Shown here: positions 43,762 through 46,042 of the stretch, in pieces
How the letters are laid out: every line of letters starts with the position of its first letter
How positions within the stretch are numbered: position 1 is the first letter of the stretch
NCBI RefSeq assembly: GCF_016907995.1
Contig: NZ_JAFBDA010000025.1
Coordinates: 1 to 46,042 of the forward strand
Origin: Clostridium sardiniense
GTDB taxonomy: Bacteria > Bacillota > Clostridia > Clostridiales > Clostridiaceae
DNA length: 46,042 nt
Direction of reading: 5' to 3'
Notes under the pieces: model-generated
Told to the model about the DNA's origin: nothing
Database searches by the model: none
What the model saw: only the letters and a program-made list of their open reading frames with translations
Translations under genes and position numbers: made by a program

Positions 43762-43802
43762 GTTGATATCAACTTATATAAATTAATTGATATTAGATAT
43801 CA
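43762..43802. promoter_or_regulatory. Two dyad elements upstream of the flavodiiron gene
   Basis: GTTGATATCAAC (43762-43773) is a perfect 12-bp palindrome. TGATATT-A-GATATCA (43788-43802) is a 7-1-7 dyad with one mismatch, the geometry of Fur/PerR boxes. A TATAAT lies at 43854-43859, about 55 bp further on. Operator function is inferred. Confidence 0.5.
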
Positions 43803-43880
43803 GTTATTTTATATATTTTATTTTAAATCACATAAAGACTAAATAGAATTAACTATAATAAGGTCATAAGATTGATGCAG

Positions 43881-43898
43881 GAGCAAATGAATTTGCTC
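43881..43898 (+). repeat. Inverted repeat just before the flavodiiron ribosome site
   Basis: GAGCAAAT and ATTTGCTC are exact inverted arms around GA, ending 5 nt before TAGGAGGA. As RNA it would form a 6-bp stem with a 6-nt loop close to the ribosome binding site. Confidence 0.5.
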
Positions 43899-43916
43899 AG
43901 GTTAGGAGGAATAGTA

Positions 43917-45137
43917 ATGAAAAGACAAGTTGAATTAAAGAATAATATTTATTCAGTAGGAGTTATAGATGATAGAAAGGTACCATTTCATAGATTAATA
44001 TTAGAAGATGGAACTACATATAATAGCTATTTATTAAAGACAGAGAAACCAACAGTAATAGATACAGTAGATTTAATATACACAAAAGAATATATAGAAA
44101 ATTTAAAATCACTTATTGATTTAAAAGATATACAATATATAGTAATAAATCATACAGAGCCAGATCACTCAGGTGCTTTAGGAGGACTTGCAAGACAAGC
44201 TACTAATGCAACTATAGTTTGCAGTGAAGAAGCTGTTTACCACTTAAAAGAATTATATAAATTACATGATAGAAACTTTTTAGTTGTAGGGGATGGAGAA
44301 ACTCTTGATATTGGAGGAAAAACATTACTATTTAGAATGACTCCATATCTTCATACAGAAGAGACAATGATTACATATTGTATTGATGATAAAATATTAT
44401 TTCCTTGTGATATATTTAGTACACATTTAACAGCTAAAGAGTATTTTTTAAGCAAAACAGATTTAGATATAACAGAAGCTTTCACTGTATACTATGATCT
44501 TATAATGTCACCACATAAGAAATATGTAAGACCAATGATTTCAATAGTAAAGAATTTAGATATTGATATGATAGCGCCATCTCATGGATATATAATAGAC
44601 GAAAATGTTGAAAAGTATATTTCAATATATGATGAAAGAAGTAGGGCGACTAAAAAAGGTAAGAAGGCTACAATAGTTTATACAACAATGAGAAATTCTA
44701 CAAAGGGAATTGCAGAAAAATTCAAAGAAGAATTTGAAACAGAAGATATTGAAGTAGATATATTTAATGCTGATAAGAGTGATGAAGAAGAAATATTAGA
44801 AGCTATTAAAGAGTCTGATGCAATATTATTTGGTACATCAACAAGATATGGTGATTTAATAGGTTCAATTGAAAATATATTAAAGAAATTACCTGAAATG
44901 AACTTAGAAGGTAAGGCTGCTTGTGCATTTGGATCATTTGGATGGAGTGGAGAGCCTATTGAAATCATTCAAGACTATTTAAACAATACTAATTCCAATG
45001 TTTTAAGTACATCTTCAATAATAAAATCAACAGGTATGATTGATGTTAATTTCCCAGTAAGAATTAGATTTTCACTTAATGAAGAATCAAAGAAAGATGT
45101 AATAAAAGCAGCAGATTATATAAGCTCAATATTATAA
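43917..45137 (+). CDS. fprA: Flavodiiron protein (A-type flavoprotein)
   Basis: Reduces O2 to water or NO to N2O in anaerobes with electrons from rubredoxin or similar. The start is the ATG at 43917 with TTAGGAGGA before it, giving 406 aa; an upstream ATG would add 15 residues through an inverted repeat and is unlikely. The metallo-beta-lactamase-like domain (1-245) holds the diiron ligands His79, Glu81, Asp83 and His84 in NHTEPDHSG, His146 in PYLHTEE, Asp165 in PCDIFSTH and a His in APSHGY. The C-terminal flavodoxin domain (about 255-406) begins ATIVYTTMRNSTKGIAEKF and contains GTSTRYGDL and FGSFGWSGEP. No rubredoxin domain is attached. Confidence 0.96.
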   Translation: MKRQVELKNNIYSVGVIDDRKVPFHRLILEDGTTYNSYLLKTEKPTVIDTVDLIYTKEYIENLKSLIDLKDIQYIVINHTEPDHSGALGGLARQATNATIVCSEEAVYHLKELYKLHDRNFLVVGDGETLDIGGKTLLFRMTPYLHTEETMITYCIDDKILFPCDIFSTHLTAKEYFLSKTDLDITEAFTVYYDLIMSPHKKYVRPMISIVKNLDIDMIAPSHGYIIDENVEKYISIYDERSRATKKGKKATIVYTTMRNSTKGIAEKFKEEFETEDIEVDIFNADKSDEEEILEAIKESDAILFGTSTRYGDLIGSIENILKKLPEMNLEGKAACAFGSFGWSGEPIEIIQDYLNNTNSNVLSTSSIIKSTGMIDVNFPVRIRFSLNEESKKDVIKAADYISSIL

Positions 45138-45143
45138 AATTTT

Positions 45144-45169
45144 AAGGGACTGTCTTAAAACAGTCCCTT
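45144..45169. terminator. Terminator between the flavodiiron gene and the minus-strand repeat gene
   Basis: AAGGGACTGT (45144-45153) pairs perfectly with ACAGTCCCTT (45160-45169), loop CTTAAA. The T run is short on plus; on minus the hairpin is followed by TTAAAATTTT. It sits between convergent genes. Confidence 0.8.
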
Positions 45170-45197
45170 TGTGATATTTAAGTTATAAAATTCTTAT

Positions 45198-46042
45198 CTA
45201 AAAGAAGCTTGAAATCAAATCCTTATTAATAAAAACAGTTATATTATTTTTAAGCTTTAATGCAATTACAGAGTCCAAATTTAATACAATATTTCCTGTA
45301 ATTACTCCTAAATCACGAACTATAATAGAGACAGTTGAACCTCTATAATATTCATTTAATATAGATGCGATTTCATTAGACTTAATTTTATCACTCTCAA
45401 TATAGTTGTTTTTAATATAATTATGTTTAGAGTTTGATTTAGTTGTGGAACCAGAGTTTAATGTAGTTTTATCAGAAGTATTTTTAAAGTTATTAATTGC
45501 AGGATTCTCAGGAGCTTTTTTTAAGTTATCAATTATAGGATCATTAGAAGCTTTTTTAGAGTGTTTATCTAATGTATGTGTAAATTTATTAGAATTAAAT
45601 TTATCATATTTATTTTTACTATTATTATTTACAGAGCAAGAGTTTAATATAGATTTTTTATAAGTATTTTTAAAGTTATTAATTTTAGGTTTAATAGAAG
45701 GTTTTTCAGTATGTTCATCTAATATAGATATATATTTATTAGTATTAAATTTATCATTTTTATTATAATAATTTTTAGGTTTATTATTCATAGGATTTGA
45801 TCTAATTATAGAATCATAATTAGATACAACCGGTTTAGAAATATTTTTTGAATTATTAGTTTTAGTATGGATATCATTATTTTTATTAATTGATCTTATG
45901 CTTTTACTTGGGGTTTGGTTAATAGATATTTTTTTGTTTTGTTTAGGGGTTCTGTTTTTATTTTGGTCATTAGCATTAAATTTATTAGAATTGCAGGAGG
46001 CTGTATTAAAGTTATTCTTTTTCTTTAGAGATGAAGAAGAAA
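45198..46042 (-). CDS. Asn/Lys/Ser-rich repeat protein with small beta-type C-terminal domain (start beyond window)
   Basis: The minus frame is open from the window end to a stop at 45198, so at least 281 residues are visible and the true start is outside; an internal ATG at 45791 is not needed. The first 215 or so residues are low-complexity Asn/Lys/Ser sequence with degenerate repeats. Numbering from that internal Met: DKFNTNKYISILDEH (13-27), DKFNSNKFTHTLDKH (63-77), DKIKSNEIASILNEY (134-148), and INNFKNT at 37-43 and 99-105. The last 50 residues (GSTVSIIVRDLGVITGNIVL and NLDSVIALKLKNNITVFINK) look like a small Sm-like beta barrel, similar in feel to spore-coat DUF2642 domains. A spore surface role is a guess. 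No family recognised with confidence. Confidence 0.75.
   Translation of the reverse strand, partial: SSSSLKKKNNFNTASCNSNKFNANDQNKNRTPKQNKKISINQTPSKSIRSINKNNDIHTKTNNSKNISKPVVSNYDSIIRSNPMNNKPKNYYNKNDKFNTNKYISILDEHTEKPSIKPKINNFKNTYKKSILNSCSVNNNSKNKYDKFNSNKFTHTLDKHSKKASNDPIIDNLKKAPENPAINNFKNTSDKTTLNSGSTTKSNSKHNYIKNNYIESDKIKSNEIASILNEYYRGSTVSIIVRDLGVITGNIVLNLDSVIALKLKNNITVFINKDLISSFF

Overview
The window is about 46 kb of very AT-rich DNA with AGA-dominated arginine codons, strong AGGAGG-type ribosome binding sites, frequent TTG/GTG starts and sporulation genes (spoIVFA/spoIVFB). Gene content and order (maf-radC-mreBCD-pbp2-minCDE-rodA, spoIVFAB, rplU-prp-rpmA-obg) point to a spore-forming Clostridium (sensu stricto). 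I do not name a species. It reads as normal chromosome with one probable transferred insert. I saw no rRNA, tRNA, CRISPR array, transposase or phage genes.

Layout. 1-1356: minus-strand pyruvate kinase, cut by the window start. 1539-4185: dipeptidase pepD, a 59-aa winged-helix protein and a SPOR-domain membrane protein. 4399-14403: cell-shape and division cluster (maf, radC, mreBCD, class B PBP2, minCDE, rodA). 14550-16520 (minus): exported C69 peptidase and a small lipoprotein. 16779-18377: spoIVFA-spoIVFB. 18496-25137: a TIGR03960/TIGR03936 pair, RNase E/G, an L21 leader with rplU-prp-rpmA, then obg. 25149-29153: yhbY, nadD, yqeK, an LCP protein and an RluA-family pseudouridine synthase. 29198-30496 (minus): D,D-carboxypeptidase. 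30620-31342: a ComEA-like protein. 31411-35730: selenocysteine operon selD-selA-selB, in which selD itself needs UGA read as selenocysteine. 35808-38368: a lipoprotein, an RDD-like membrane protein and an RlmD/RumA-type methyltransferase. 38731-39761: a PadR regulator with two paralogous DUF1048 proteins, of foreign codon use. 39998-45137: a redox group (flavohemoglobin-type reductase, Cys-rich Fnr/Crp regulator, broken gapN, broken flavodoxin, flavodiiron protein). 45198-46042 (minus): an Asn/Lys-rich repeat protein cut by the window end.

How it works together. MreBCD, PBP2 and RodA form the elongation machinery and MinCDE places the septum. SpoIVFA/FB are the regulator and protease expected to activate pro-sigma-K. 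Prp trims the N-terminal extension that is visible on L27. SelD, SelA and SelB make and insert selenocysteine; selC is not here. The redox group fits O2/NO defence and redox balance in an anaerobe.

Most worth a second look: a textbook terminator hairpin inside the selA reading frame; the PadR-DUF1048-DUF1048 module with two matching palindromes over its promoter and a probable CTG start; two neighbouring redox genes (gapN, flavodoxin) both broken at G runs; a Prp with about 11 extra residues between its catalytic His and Cys; and the repeat protein at the right edge.
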